DNA of 64,000 nucleotides from Chrysoperla carnea (GCF_905475395.1 NC_058337.1:113578368-113642367); one strand, 5' to 3'; shown: positions 1-13,478, numbered from the stretch's first letter. The notes: generated by a model not told the origin, from the sequence alone. Numbers and translations are program-made.

Positions 1-340
1 ATTCTGACATCAGATTTGATCCACTCCTTCGGGTTTCTTTAATAGTCAATTTAGATCCTAAATGATAAGAGATAGAATAACACTTTTAATTAGATCCTCA
101 TAAAAAACTAACTATTTTTGTTTAAAACATTTTTTTGAAAACCGTGAGCTTTCAGAGGAAATGAGATTAAAAAATAGGTCATTATTGCAGTAAATCGATA
201 GAAAATGCGCTTTAAGTTTATGGATAATTGTAAGTGAAAGTCATAGACACAGGCAAATGTCCTTTATTGCTCTAGACAACTTTGCTCTTGCGATTAAATG
301 CAATAATGGTATATTTTTAAGTTCTCCGAAAGCATTTTCT
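1..340. repeat. Dispersed foldback repeat, copy 1 (cut by window edge)
   Basis: ATTCTGACATCAGATTTGAT…CAATTTAGATCCTAAATGA is complementary to the end of the 31640-31966 copy, followed by the shared GAGCTTTCAGAGGAAAT and GCGATTAAATGC…CTCCGAAAGC elements. The upstream part may lie outside the window. Confidence 0.6.
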
Positions 341-1664
341 CCGAAAAAATGATTTAGATGAAAAATGTAAATTTTCCCGGTTGATAAAAATGGATCCTTT
401 GGTTTAACGTTGCTTCCAGATGATAAGGGTCTACTTTTTTCCCCAGATTTCTTTACCCCTCTCGATCTCAAAAATGGTCAATCTGCCATAAATATTGCCT
501 ATGAGAGAAAATGCTCCACATCGACTCAGGAGTTTATTTAGTACGTGGCAGAAAGTTGGGGTTCATGGATTTTTTGTGCTATATCCTAGAATATAAACTA
601 GATTAAGGAAAAAATGCTATGAATTAAGAACTCTACCCCTTTCTTAAAGTTGAGATTCAAAATTGCAATGTAAGAAATTTCGATACATCACCACCGTGTT
701 GTACTGGACTATTTTATTATAAATATTTTTACACCGTTTTTAATATAAACAAATGTTTTTTCAGCTAAATATGCGTAGAAGGTTTTTTACAGCAAGAGAA
801 GAGAACATTATTGCAGTGATCGCGCAGTGTAAGTACGTCTACACACATGCTAAATAGTAAAATGTGTAAAACATGCTAAGTAGACTCTCATATTAATACA
901 CTAAAGTAAATAAATACAACTTCTTTTTTTTCTCAACAGATATTTGACCCCGAAAACAAGTACATTAAATTCAATATATGTGTTATTATTGACAATATAT
1001 ATTCTAAAAATAAATATAAAAAAAAGTGTTTTTTAAACAATATATGGGCGTATGCATTGCTGTCATGGCAGAGAAGTGGTAAATTATATATGCAATGTAA
1101 TGATAGCTACTATCAATGTTACTAGTAATTATGGTACGAGAGCGGGCAACGTTTTCGAGAGTTTATCAAATCAAACTCTAGGTGAACTTGAAATCAGCAC
1201 CTAGAGCGGTTGGATTAATTATCGGAGGATACACGCTAGTAAAACAAACTAATTTCTGGTTAAATAATATTGGATTCTTTAATTATAAAACTAAATTATA
1301 TTAAACACTAAAATGATTTGAATACGTTTTTCTTTACCCCAACTACGGAGAAGGTTATGTGTTTGACCGGCATGTCTGTATGTTCATCTGTTCCCTCAAT
1401 ACTTCAAAACTTCTTATCATACATAATTGGACAAATGAGGTATCATTAAAAGCTTGATCGACCGCTGATTATAGGTTTAAAATCGTATTAACTAACTACG
1501 ACAATGAACAAATTAAGAATAAAATACTTTTTAATTTCTACGTATTTTCTACATGGTACCTTGATTTACATACAGGCTTATATTGCTTGCAATTATTCAC
1601 AATAACACTCTATGTAAGTCATAGTACAATGCAGAAAACATCCCAAAATAATTTAAATAAAATA

Positions 1665-1920
1665 AACTTCAAAAACTAAAACCTCAACTACTACACTATC
1701 TAAAAATATGAAACAAGAAAATATTCTCATCTGAAATTGTTATGATAAGAAAACTTGGCATTACAGTCGGGAGACCTCTACAATTAAAAATTTTGCCACA
1801 GAACGGTCATCTGACTGTAAAGACATTTTTACTTATCATAACAATTCCACATACAAATATTTTCTTGTTTCAAACTTAGAGCGTGATTTTGAAGTAGCCT
1901 GGGTTTTAGTTTTTGAACTT
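1665..1920. repeat. Foldback element, about 100-nt arms
   Basis: The left arm has AACTTCAAAAACTAAAACC, GAAACAAGAAAATATT, GAATTGTTATGATAAG-like and TTACAGTC; the right arm has the complements in reverse order (GACTGTAA, CTTATCATAACAATT, AATATTTTCTTGTTTC, GGTTTTAGTTTTTGAACTT). More diverged than the hairpin at 17.7 kb. Confidence 0.75.
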
Positions 1921-3164
1921 TTACTATCTGCAAAACTGTCTGGCAATTTTAATTTATATATTACTACAAGAACATGAACGAAAATTATTAAAAAATTGCC
2001 TTAAAATGATTTTAAAATCAGAAATTTTCGCAGCTTAACACAGTCACCCTCAGATGCCGGACGTACTTTATCCTAATTTAATTTCACTAACAAAAGAAAT
2101 ATCCCTAATCCAACTGTATTAAAATTAACTTTTTTATGACGTTGCCAGCACTTAAACCATTAGTTCAAATTGATAATTAAAACCCTCGAAATTCTGCTCT
2201 GTTTTGTTTGTTTAAAATAACATTTTCATTGAGAAATAGTTTAAAAATAAATTGTAAACAATTTGTTGACCTTTATGTGTTCTTGCCAGAAGAAAGTCTG
2301 AGGAAAATAAACTGTAATTTAGAAATTTTTTTAATTATTACAAAGTTGTCGTTGCCGTAAAAAATTAAAGTAAATTACGTTGTACCAAAACATTTCATCA
2401 AGTTGTGTACTTTTAACTTTTTAAAGTTAAAAAAATTGACTTTTAGATGAAGTGAAAGTTAACGTCACGTTTGAGGTATTTGATAGGTTTCTTTCATTTG
2501 ACCATGCTTGTTTCGTAATCTGTACACCACTAATGACGTCAAACTGTCAATATGGCATAATAAAACAGCAGTAGTCTGTGGATTAACTAGACCAAGTGGG
2601 CTATCAATGACAACTGTTCATTCATCCAATTGAACAGAATCATTCATAGAATTGAATTGGCCAAAACATTGGCCAAAAACTACTTCAATCCGTACTAAAT
2701 CGACCCAAACCAATAAAATAAAACGCAATGAGTTGATTGTCGTTAATAGGTGTTGATTTAGCGCTAGGTGGAGGTATTTTTGCAACCCGTTTCCAATCTG
2801 ATGGAAGCTAGAATCTTTCGTTGGCATATAACAATTATGCGTATACGAAGACCAGCATACGAAATACTGCAAAGCTCCTCAATAAACCGTTAATGAACAC
2901 AATGCCTCACGCTATTATTAATAACATTTTATAAACAAAATATCAAAGGATAGCAAGTATAATCCAAGCTGACAACACCTCTTTACCTTGTTCTTCAATT
3001 ACCAATAAGTGGAACTCATATTAAAGTTTTTTCTTTTTTATTTAATAATATATTTATGGGCGTATGTTTCAGTTGACTTCCCTGTCATGGCGGAGCAGTA
3101 GTTAATTATGCAACTTAAAAGTAAGAAAGTGTGAATTAAAAGCCTTAAAATTCGAATTAAATTA

Positions 3165-3545
3165 AAAAATTTTTAATTCAATGAAACGATCAATGTTAAA
3201 ATTCACTTAAAAAATTAGTAAATACGCAACTTGTATGACGTAAATGTATGGTGTTTGTCAAATAATTGAAAACTACTATACATGTATAACATATACGTAA
3301 TTCAAGTTACCTATTTATTAATTTTTTAAGTCAACATTAACATTAACCGTTCCATTGAATTAAAAATTTATTGTTTATTAACAAACAGAAACATTTGTGC
3401 CACTAACTAATGGTTTAACTCATGCCTTACTAATGGTTTTTGACACCTAAGAAACACATTACATGAGGTTTTAAAAAAATGCGAACGGTTTCTTTCATTT
3501 TCCTTTATTTGTAAAATCTTTTAGTGTACTAAAATTTCTTACACG
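3165..3545. mobile_element. Long-TIR foldback element, copy 2
   Basis: Related to 47095-47530: shares CAATGAAACGATCAATGTTA, GCAACTTGTATGACGTAAATG, CATGTATAACATATACGTAATTC, ATTTGTGCCACTAACTAATG and GAAACACATTACATGAGGTTTT (the extra segment seen in copy 1). One arm has degenerated. Confidence 0.65.
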
Positions 3546-4109
3546 CGATTAAATAATGAAATCTCAGTGGAAAAAAAAACTTCACTATCATGAAACAAAC
3601 ATGCATAATTATTCCTCCAAATTCCAAAAAAAGATTTGTATGTTTTTCTAATAAAGTGTTTAAATAACAAAAACAAAACAAAAAGTTTTATTTAATTTTA
3701 GCTTAACGATAAAAACTTTATTTATTATAACAAGAATATCAAATTGTGATAATTATGCTAAAGATAGGTACACACATACAAAAATATTGTGATCACGTGT
3801 GGTACCATGATATTAGGGCGTGATTTCTCTACGTCATTATATACATGAAGATGATGCATGCAAAAATAATATACGATACGAATGAAATGTGTGGCATGAA
3901 TCGGTTCACATTGTGCGGTACGCGGTTCAACGTTATATACTCATAGTTGTTGTATGTAAGATGATTCAATTAACAGCGATGTGATGGGACTTTGTCCGAG
4001 TCACACCCAGATTTCATATATCTTTCATCAAGATTTCAAAAATTTGTTTTTTTTTTTTCGTGGTGTGATTCTGAAAACAAAACAGTATTAAGATATCGTC
4101 CACCTGATA

Positions 4110-4345
4110 TAATGAAGTAGAAGAAAATGTCTGTCTGCCTGTCAGCGAGCCGTATCTCATAAATCACAATAGTTGGAGTGCTGAAATTTTGACAGAGAGT
4201 GTATTACTATTGCCGCTATAATAAATTGGAAAATGTAATGCTAAAGTAATAAAAAAATACATAAAATTTTATCTTGTATGATGGTACGGAACCCTGCGAG
4301 TTCGATTCGCACTTCGCGAGTTAGAGCCAGTTTTATTTAAGTTTT
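4110..4345 (+). repeat. Common insect dispersed repeat (GTCTGTCTGCCTGTCAGCGAG…ATGGTACGGAACC type)
   Basis: Contains TGTCTGTCTGCCTGTCAGCG, CGTATCTCATAAATCACAAT, ATTGCCGCTATAATAA and GATGGTACGGAACCCTGCGA followed by TTCGATTCGCACTT, in the order seen in a widespread insect repeat. The TTCGATTCGCACT part looks like a tRNA B-box but there is no cloverleaf. No coding. Confidence 0.55.
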
Positions 4346-5847
4346 AAGTCTGCTTATGACTGCCATATTTACTGCTTGCCGACATAAGTGAGTTTCCTCA
4401 TATTAAAATCGAAACGGTAGACTGTAATGTCACGAAAATTTTATAATTCTTCTTACCCTCCTTTGGAGAATCGATTAAAGCGTTTAGTAATTAAGCAAAT
4501 ATATGTTTTAACACCGGAAACTGTACAGTTAAGGCAGTCAAAGAACTTAGGGTAGATGAAGGTTTGTATATGAGTTGATTTCTAAGGGTTGTAGTACATA
4601 AGTATAGTAAATGGTTCTATATGTTGTGTATGCCTGAAGAACGTTCGAAAATATTGAAAATGTACATATCCTTCCATACATACTAGGCATCAGTTTTCCC
4701 ATCATGGTAATAACACCCACTCTAAAAAGAAAGGAACAGATGCACCATTTTAGATTTTCCCAGCTAAAACGCGAGAGGTCCATTAGAAACTCACTTTTAT
4801 GGGTTTTTGTGTTTTTCGACAATTTTTGCCTGTCACAATTGGATTCAAATTTGGCGTTCACTGTAAAAAAACGTAGTATAAATAATGTTCTTAACATGGT
4901 ATTTTTAATAAAATTTTAATAAAATTTTTAATAAAGTAAATTTTTAAGCAGTCTAATAATTATTTCTTGAATTAAGTATTAAGAACGTTTGCTCAAGAAA
5001 TATTTACTTGTTATTATTTCCTGTTTGAACGTCGAAAGTTAAGAAACCCGTTTTCTTCAATCCAGTCATTTTTTTATAGTGGACTTGTACTTTTCATATC
5101 CGACGTTTAAGTGCGGTTAAAACCTAAATCTGTAACGATATTCTTAATCACTAAAATTAGCATTTTAAATCCTGTAAAAGATGGGTAAAGAGAACTTCGA
5201 AGGGATTGCCTCAATAGCCTACGGAGCCTAAATTGCTGTCTACAATACTTTTAAGAGAAAATTTGATCCACCTTGAAGATAATTACATAGAATATTATTC
5301 ATTATTATTAGAGATACCCTATCGTCTTGAATCGTTAGATTTATCGTAAAACAGAGTATTTTGTGCATTTTAAACGGTCAATGACTCTGGAATATTTTAT
5401 TATAAACTTATAGTTTTCTGATCTCACAAGTTTTCGGAAATATGCAGACAAGATAGCCACTTTATTATTATTATGGTAGAGTCTCCTTTGTTATATTTTA
5501 AAAATAGAAAATTCTTTTGTTACTTCATCAAATCATCTTAATATATATGTCATAATAATATGCATAGCGTAAAATTCACGTCTGAAAAGCTTACAGAATC
5601 CAAGTGGACTGTTGCTAAAAAAGCGTTGAAATCTAAAGGGAAAATGTTTTAACGGTGTAAACTGGAAAAACATACAGGAAAATTATTTATATTATTAATT
5701 ATTAGCCTGGTCATAATTTGTTGAAGTTGTTAGAAAGGAAATAATTTGTTGCTCCCAAAGCAAGTCAAAATCATATATAGATATGAAAATAAACCAAAGT
5801 TTTTTAAAAGATTAACCAAGCATTCGTTGTTTGCAAAACCATTTTTA

Positions 5848-6100
5848 GAGGTCACCCATGAATTACGTCACACGAATTTTATCATTTTTGTCACATGAGG
5901 ATTCATTTGTGAAACCCCTTCCCCTTGGTGTGACGACGATATTTTTCGTAAGGAAGGTATAAATTTCACAAAATTTGTTATTTGAAATTTTGACATATGG
6001 TGTTACAATTTTGACCCCGTGCCTCTTATCACACAATGTCACATTTCTCTCAAGCCCTTCTCTTCCCTAAAACGTGTTATGTAATTTATGGATGGTCCCT
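5848..6100. mobile_element. Decayed MITE with CCATAAATTACGT-type TIRs
   Basis: Left end AGGTCACCCATGAATTACGTCACACG; the right end, inverted, reads GGGACCATCCATAAATTACATAACACG. Such GGGACC…CCATAAATTACGT ends recur in arthropod MITEs. About 250 bp, no coding. Confidence 0.6.
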
Positions 6101-9100
6101 TAGCGCAGCTTCCAGTTCTACTTATAACTTTTTTAAAGTTTCATTAAATTAGTAATTTTAGTTTTGATTTTTCAAACAATGATTTCATCTTTTTTGTAAT
6201 AATATTGCCTATATTTTTCAATAAATAATGTCATTTTTTTAAAAATACAGCCAATATTATTACATTAATGACAAAAACATTGTGTGAAAACTTAAAGTAG
6301 TTATAAAAGGAAACGATATAAAAGTTATTTGGGAGTCAAATAATTTAGATTCCCAAAATTTTGTAAGACTTGTGATACTACAGGTTGGAGTCGTTTCAAG
6401 CGCCTGCTAAAGTTTTAAAAAAATACTTGACTTGATTAAATTGACGATAATCACCATTTTTAAAAACGTTTGCTGTCTCTATAACTTTAGGTCCCCTATA
6501 CATTGATAGCATATCTTTTTCTTACAGAAATAAATAACGAGAGATAAATGTAGTTACAGACATAGCGTTTGCTAGGAGAACTGAATAGCCATGACAAATT
6601 GTGGAATAAGAAGATTTCTTTCATATTTCCTGATTGATTTCATTACTATTATGGACGATATTTGTAAAAGGCGCTAAAATTTTACTCCAGTGAATCTTAA
6701 AATAAGATTTCCTTGACAAATATTCCATTAACTAATAAAGCGTTACTAACTTAAAAGACGATTAATATATTCCTCAGTCAATCACTACATGAATTCGTGT
6801 TCGTAATGTGATTGTATTATTTATCTTCATCCTTTTTCAATACACTTCAGTTTATAGCAAATAAATATTCTCGTTCTCATTTTATATAAACAAAAATCTA
6901 TTTATAAAATCGAATTTTAATTATATTTTCCTTCACAGTGATGCTAATTCAATTGGCCTCGTCATGATGTAATACGCGCCAGCAGATTTATTACTTTTTT
7001 TACTAACTAAAGCAGCACGTGAAGTGAAAAACTTTCACTTAACATTTATCACATATTTTATGCGTTACTCCCTTTTAAAGCTAATGAAATATTGAAGTAG
7101 TTTCTTCGTGTACTTCTTGCTGGAAATTTATTGTTTTCACAAGTAAAATAAAAACTGCATAATATCTTCATTTTTAAGGTATCCATAATGAGAAAAAAGG
7201 CTTGTTGGCTAAATTTTATTTATCACTTCAGGTGAAGAATTTTCACTGTATAGGCAGAAAAGTGAAAATGGTTTTTGCAAATTTTTTGAAGTACCTATGC
7301 AAAATATGAATGTTCAAAATTCCTTTTTAAACAAAGAGGAAGATATAGGTTAGTGACGTTTTTGTCCGATATCACCATAGAGATACATATAAAATACATA
7401 TAAACCTTTCTTTTGCTAAAAAGAGATGGACAACAATCTTTGAATGCTTATAACTTCTTCGTTTTTTAATTTCATTTTCTAATTTTGTGATGGTATCAAG
7501 TCTAGTTTTACATTTTTATGCGTAATATGGTAAATTCGACATCAGGCAACTACCCTATTGCATTTACCTTTTTGACTAGTGATATCCCATACATGGGTCA
7601 GACAATGTACGGTCCGCCGATCGCTACTATTTTTCTCGATAAAGAATCAGTTTTAACAATTTTAGCTAAACAATTTTTTTCCTTAGCAATTTTGTTTTTA
7701 AATCCTCTTTCACAGAATTTGGTTATAACTGGCTTTATTCAGTTGAACATTACATAATGAAACACATACGATTGAGATAGTTCAAAGAATGTCAAACTAG
7801 ATTTTGATTCAAATTAGTAAAGAAAATGTTAGTCCCTTATATGGTATTTAAATAGTAACTATACACATCTATTGGTGTAGCAAAGCATATTAGGGAGGAA
7901 GATAACACACAATTTCAAATTTTTCAGATCATTTGATTGGTTTGTTATATTCTTTCCACGTGGAACACTTAAAACGTTAAGCATATTGTGATACTAGTTT
8001 GTCACTAACTATATCAGAACTCATGTTTTGAGATGCTATGCTGTGTCGGTTAATTTTAGTACCTAAAATGAAAGTTTTGATTATAAATATAGTAGTAGAA
8101 AATGAATTTTTCTAATTTATGATAATACCATTAATTTTTGTTTAATATTTGCCAACAAGTTTCTTTGGATTTAAGAGAAAAACACAAAATTTGCATTTTG
8201 TTACCACAGTTGGGTATTAAACTTAAGTATAACTTCTCGATTTGGGACACAAAATTTCGAATTTCTTGATTATTACTTAAGTTTTGTTACCAATTTATCA
8301 TTTATCAATACTCCTCTTCTTTACTTCAAAATTGCAAAAGTTCTAGACATTCTTATTGAATTGGCTTCCTTGCCAGCAAATATACTATATATTCTTCAAA
8401 CTTCTTTTTGACCTTTTTGCAAGAAAATCGCAAAAATGTACAAGTTGCATGACTACGTTTTATATGACCTCAAGATGGCAATGATATTAGTTCAAAAAAC
8501 CAATATCTAGCTTTGAAATCAAAATTTTTATTTGATTAAAGGTCGTTTCTAGAATATAGGTACTTTCAGAAGTGTGAGCACGTAATATACGAATATTAAT
8601 AGAAAAATGGAATAATTAATTATTCGTTTTTTTGTAAAAAAAAAACGCGTGATTTAAAATTTATTCAGATTGCATCAGAAAAAAATTAACAATTTTTTTC
8701 CATACAAAAAAAACCTGATCTTAGAGCTGTGGCGTTTACATATTTGTAAGGCAAAATGAATTTAAAAATTGTATCTTGTATGTATTGATGTGATGTTTTT
8801 TTTATGGGAAATATTATCCATGAAAGTCCATAAAAACTTTGATTGGTGATTACCTGTTGGAAATTCCTTTTTGTTTTGATCTGATCAAATAATTAGACCA
8901 CAGTACGTATTGGTGATAGCTTTCATTGATTACTTCATATTTGAAACTTCTTATGTGACAGTCTTATAATGGCGAGCTAAAAATATTTTTTCTTTATACC
9001 CCAGCTGAAAGTACTATCTTACTGGACGTATTTAACTCCGAAAAGAGTGACTTTTATGGATTGCTATTGTAGCAATACTTCAATTTAAAAAAAAAATCCA

Positions 9101-11460
9101 ATTTCAACTTTTTAACTGCAGAATGTTCGGATTACTTTTTACAGTACCTTTGTGTTGGCATGATCTCTGAGTATAACCCCTTACCTCATACAAACATTAT
9201 TTACAGATTTTCGGGCGATATTAATTATGTATATAAATAACAAAATATGGGAAGACGACCGAAACTTGAGGGTATAAGGAAAGTTTCATTAAGTAAATAC
9301 TTTATTACATTTCAAAATTTCACACAGTTTGTCATTCCTTATTCTACCGTGTTAGTTACGTTATAAATTTCGCAAAATTGCCATTCAGTTTTTGGATTCA
9401 AGTTTTTTTGAAAATAAAATGGTTTAAAATATTTAATTTTTAAGAAATTAGTTTCACATTGTTTAACCGTATACCTCCTTTTAAATAAAGTAGTCACAAC
9501 ATACCGAATGTGAGAAAATTTTTGAATTAAAAAAAAAATAATAATAAGTTTTTGGAAATGTACGTATCACTATTAAGTACTGTGGACTGTGGCTAAAACT
9601 GTGCACTACAGTAAAAAATTCAAAATACCCACCATTAATTATTATTGATTTCTTACTGCTTACAGGAAAATAATAACTGGACGTATATTTGAAATAATTT
9701 TTACTTTATTAATTGAATCGTTAGTCATTTTCCTGGATACACCGTAATCTTCATATTTTCTTTTAATCAAAACATAATATATTTTATTTTAATGATACAT
9801 AAGGCATATTTATAAATATTCCTTGATTGAGACAGAAAATTTCGAATAGTAGATTCAGATGATCAAATTAGTTTTTCTTTTAAGCCTTTCGAATTGTCGT
9901 TATTATGAATACGGTAATGTTTCGAAGAAAAATTATCCGTTAAATTATAAATAATAAAGATCTATACCAAACATCCATCATCGGAAATAAAAATAAGTAC
10001 CAATTATCAGCTGTGAAAACCAGTGCTACAGCAATATTGAAATTAAAAATAATAATAAGCCTAACCATTTAAAGAATGTTTACGGAAATTATAATGGAAA
10101 TCTTCCTGGAAAATTCCATAAAAATTATCTTTTGAGGAAGTTTGAAATCCAAATATAGATTTTTTTTAATAGTTTGCTATTTAAAAAATATTTATTTTTA
10201 TAATTAACAAATAAAATTATTTGGCCTTTAAACAAATTTTCAAGGAGTTCTAAAATTAAATTGAACGATATTAACCTTGTTACTAAAATATTTTTTTATA
10301 AACTTCCATATAAAAAGATATTCCAGAAATATTAAAAATAATCAACCATAGAAAAGATTTACGGTAGGTGTCATAGGACTTTTCTTTCGAAATTCATTTT
10401 AATGGGAAATTAATTTGCTAACAAGTTAAAACAAATCAACTGCTAGCTGTAAAATATCATAAAGAAAAATAAAAACTAACATAGCTACGTCTTTAAGTAT
10501 CCTGTATACGCTGAAATTTATTGAGACTACGTAAATTAAAATCAAGCAAATGTTATAATAATAGTCTTTTTTTTCTCGACGCTCGACCAGTTTTTGAAAT
10601 TTAATCAAATTTATTATTTTTCATCTAACATTATTTACTCGCGTGATAGAAACTTATAGGGTGAAACAAATTATGCTATCATGTGAATATACATTGTGTT
10701 TATCATATTAGACAGGAAAATAATTATAAAATAATAATTTTCATTCTAAATTTAACGATCGAAATTAATAAGAAGTTATTTAAAATTAAATGTTTTGTTT
10801 ACAAAATTAAATTCAACAAAAAATAAATTAATTAGAATGACGATTATTTTAAATTACAAAAAAATTGTGTTTATGTAAAAATATGGAATTGTATTGAATC
10901 TTCCATGTTCGACATCTAATTCTTAGTAAGTCCAATAATTTTGCTACGTCATCGAATCGTTTCGAATTCGATTTCTTAGCACCGTTTTTCTCCTATATTC
11001 ACTATTTCCGAGATATTAACAATTAAATGTTGGAAAAAATTCAAAAAGATCATTTCGAAAGATGAAAATTAATGCTATAAAAATCTTAAAATAGACTACC
11101 CAGAAGATTGAATTCATATCCTCCCCATCTGTGTAGTTTATCAGAGGTAAACGCAGTTACCTAATCGAATCGATCGATTTCATTTTTTTTATCATGGTTG
11201 AAGAGAGAATGCCCTTTCAAATGAGGTATAACAAAGTAGGAAGTGCCTTTGAAATTTCAAAGTTGGGGCGAAGGAATGAAGGATTGAGACCTAGAAGTCT
11301 CTAGGTATCGTTTTTGAACTTCTTCCACGATATCTAAATCGAATTTTTTTCAAATCATTCAAATCAATAATCGCATCAGGTCAAGAGTTATCAAAGGTGG
11401 ATATTTTTGAAAGAATCGCACTGCATATCTAGTTTTGTTTGCAAAGTTACTTTCTGTGTA
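6101..11460. other. Gene-free AT-rich stretch
   Basis: Only short ATG frames without domain similarity or codon signal (for example 7518-7757). No recognisable element ends apart from poly-A/T runs. I see no gene here. Confidence 0.5.
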
Positions 11461-11727
11461 GTCGCCCTATTAGCTCAGTTGGTTAAGGCGTAACCAATTC
11501 CGTCTGCGGTATGCTTAGGGCAACGGGTTCGATTTTCGCCTTCGCAACAAAATTAATTTAATTAATAGTTGTCATGGGCTGGTGTAGTGCATGGTATATG
11601 CATGAAGGAGGTGCACTCAGCCTCTGAAATTGAGGAGCTGATAAATGAAATTATCAGCGGAAAGGTGGTAAAACACATATATGGTATCACAATGTGGACA
11701 GCCAATATAACCTAACCTATCTAACCC
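11461..11727 (+). mobile_element. tRNA-derived SINE with CCTAA tail, copy 1
   Basis: Starts GTCGCCCTATTAGCTCAGTTGG (A-box) with a B-box-like GGGTTCGATTTTC about 50 bases on, then a tRNA-unrelated body (GGGCTGGTGTAGTGCATGG; ATGAAATTATCAGCGG; GGTGGTAAAAC) and an end CCAATATAACCTAACC. A deletion removes the GGGCTCTATAGCCTAAG part seen in other copies. It abuts a LINE fragment. The tRNA part does not fold into a complete cloverleaf, so this is not a tRNA gene. Confidence 0.85.
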
Positions 11728-11730
11728 ATA

Positions 11731-12263
11731 CTAAGAAGGTCTTAACAGATTAGGAGTTAATCTGAAAAACCAACAATTAAAGGCATGGACCAGCTACGAG
11801 GGAAGGCGAATCGCCAAAAGCCTGTTGGGTGAAGGAAACTCGCTCGGTAATAGAGCCGAGAAGATCTTGAAACTAAACAGAGCTGATATTAGTCACCATA
11901 GAGTTACTCACAGGGCATAATAACCTGAACAAGTTCCAACATCAGATTGGAAAAAGACAATCTCCCGCGTGTGACAGATGCAGAGAAAATTCAGAAGAAA
12001 CATCGATCCACTTTCTCTGGTACTGCCCGGCGCTCATACAGCAGCGAAGGAAATGGTTTGGTCCGGCCATAGTCGAACCAGAAAAAATTAGGAAACTCAG
12101 CGCTAGGCAAATCCTGGGTTTCAGTTGGTTATAATAGCCACTTAAAAGCGTAGCGGGGATAGAGTAAAATGGTCTATCTGGCTAGGTGCTCTGAACCATT
12201 GCTTCGAGGCGCGATGCTCGAGCATGGCCCGCTAACCTCCATACCATACCATACCATACCATA
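11731..12263 (+). mobile_element. 3' end of a non-LTR (jockey/R1-like) retrotransposon with (CCATA)n tail
   Basis: A 5'-truncated LINE. The frame 11901-12134 (77 codons, no ATG) reads ELLTGHNNLNKF then CDRC…ENSEETSIHFLWYC, the Cys/His-containing segment after the RNase H region of non-LTR retrotransposon ORF2, and stops after FSWL. Upstream coding similarity (LNRADISHH) is in another frame, so one frameshift is present near 11895-11901. The 3' UTR ends in five CCATA repeats (12239-12263). The fragment directly follows SINE copy 1. Confidence 0.8.
11901..12134 (+). pseudogene. Truncated ORF2 C-terminus of the non-LTR retrotransposon
   Basis: 77 codons with no start codon. Motifs are LLTGHNNLNKF, CxxC at CDRC, then H and C in IHFLWYC: the zinc-knuckle-like pattern typical at the end of R1/jockey-clade ORF2. 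The terminal stop is intact; the upstream part is frameshifted and 5'-truncated. It has no function by itself. Confidence 0.75.
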
Positions 12264-13164
12264 GTACAAACAAATTATTAAATAAAATGTATCACGGCAT
12301 CTAAATGTAAAAAACATAAGACCGACCCCCCTTAAATCTTCAACAAGTTTTCCATTTCATATTTTATTATCATAATCACGATGTGAAATAGACAGTCTCA
12401 TGCATTGTGGGTGTGAAAACCACTGTCCACTTCAACATCTACACTCACAATATGTATGCTTACATGCATGTTTGTATGTACGTATGTATGTGGGAATGTA
12501 TATGAATTGTAATATCGCGCATTTTATTATCATACAAAAACAAACCAAGTTCGTTGATATGAAACTTTTTTTTTTACATCATCAACTATTGACTAACACT
12601 ATTTAAACTGAAGTGTACTTATTTTAAATATATTCACTTGAGTTTGTCTATGTCTGTCTGTCATTCAAACAGAGAGACAGACTGACTGACAGACTTGACA
12701 AGTTATTAGTATTGTTTATTATGTCGTAGCCCAATTGTAAATTTTGTTTTAATGAAGCTCAATTGTTTATTTTTTTTTAATTGGCTATTTCAATTAATTT
12801 TTGAATATCATATCCGAATAAACGTTGCGAAGGATGTACATTTTTGACCATTTTGAAGTTGTCATGGCCATTTTAATTGTATAGGGCAAAATAAATAAAG
12901 TGCTTAGCCGCAAAAGACTCTGTATCACACTATAATACTGAAATAGAAATATAAAATAGAAAAAAAAACTTTTCAGAGATTTGGCCTCTTCATCGGAACA
13001 CGGTAGTCCAACCAAGTATTAAAGGATGATCCAATGCCAGTTTTCTATGTACAACTCTGTAGATTAGAATATTGGGAATGCTCCCACTTTTTTCAAACGC
13101 AAATGTGGTTTTGAATAATTCCATTTGCGATACGAATCGGTTAATCTACGCTTAACAACGATCA

Positions 13165-13478
13165 ACCCCTAAATCGTTCACTTATTCTACAGAAATGAAA
13201 ATTCTGTTAGACCTGTGTTTAGACTTTTACAGGAAGATTATGATAAATTTAATCGTTTTAGTGAGCGAACAATTGGCACCATTGCTCAAAAGTTCAAGAA
13301 AACTGTGAGTTTTCAGCCAAGACTTAAGTCATTGAATTTATTTTTTTGGAATTTTCCTAAAAGTCGCGTCTATGTTAACGAACCTGCAACGTTGGAGCAC
13401 CATATAAAAACTAACATGCATAAAGTTATAGTTGAAAACTCCCCGAAACTTGCGAAAAGTCATAGAAAATTACCTTGA
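13165..13478 (+). pseudogene. Internally deleted mariner/DUF4817-type transposase relic
   Basis: The open frame begins before its first ATG (13215), with ENSVRPVFRLL. ENSV…FRLLQEDYDKFNRFSERTIG…AQKF matches the N-terminal helix-turn-helix part of DUF4817/mariner-like transposases (usually …RPTESTI…KF…). After Gln-Pro-Arg it jumps to SLNLFFWNFPKSRVYVNEP and TLEHHIKTNM, the region after the DDE core (usually DFFLWGFLKSRVY…PATLEELK). The catalytic DDE core of roughly 200 residues is missing in frame. It is the kind of internal deletion that gives rise to non-autonomous elements. No functional transposase is encoded. Confidence 0.7.

Noticed and set aside
4547..4919. Overlapping ORFs on both strands near 4.5-4.9 kb
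   Set aside because: Chance open frames in AT-rich DNA; no motif, no splice context, mutually overlapping.
7518..7757. 79-codon plus-strand ORF with hydrophobic stretches
   Set aside because: No recognisable domain, codon bias or promoter context; expected by chance.
11461..11550. Functional tRNA gene at the SINE heads
   Set aside because: A- and B-box-like motifs are present but acceptor and anticodon stems do not pair, and the same head recurs with a common body and tail in five places.
12404..12700. Coding ORF 12400-12606
   Set aside because: It is largely translation of a TATG-type simple repeat followed by TGTCTGTCTG/CAGACTGACTG low-complexity sequence.
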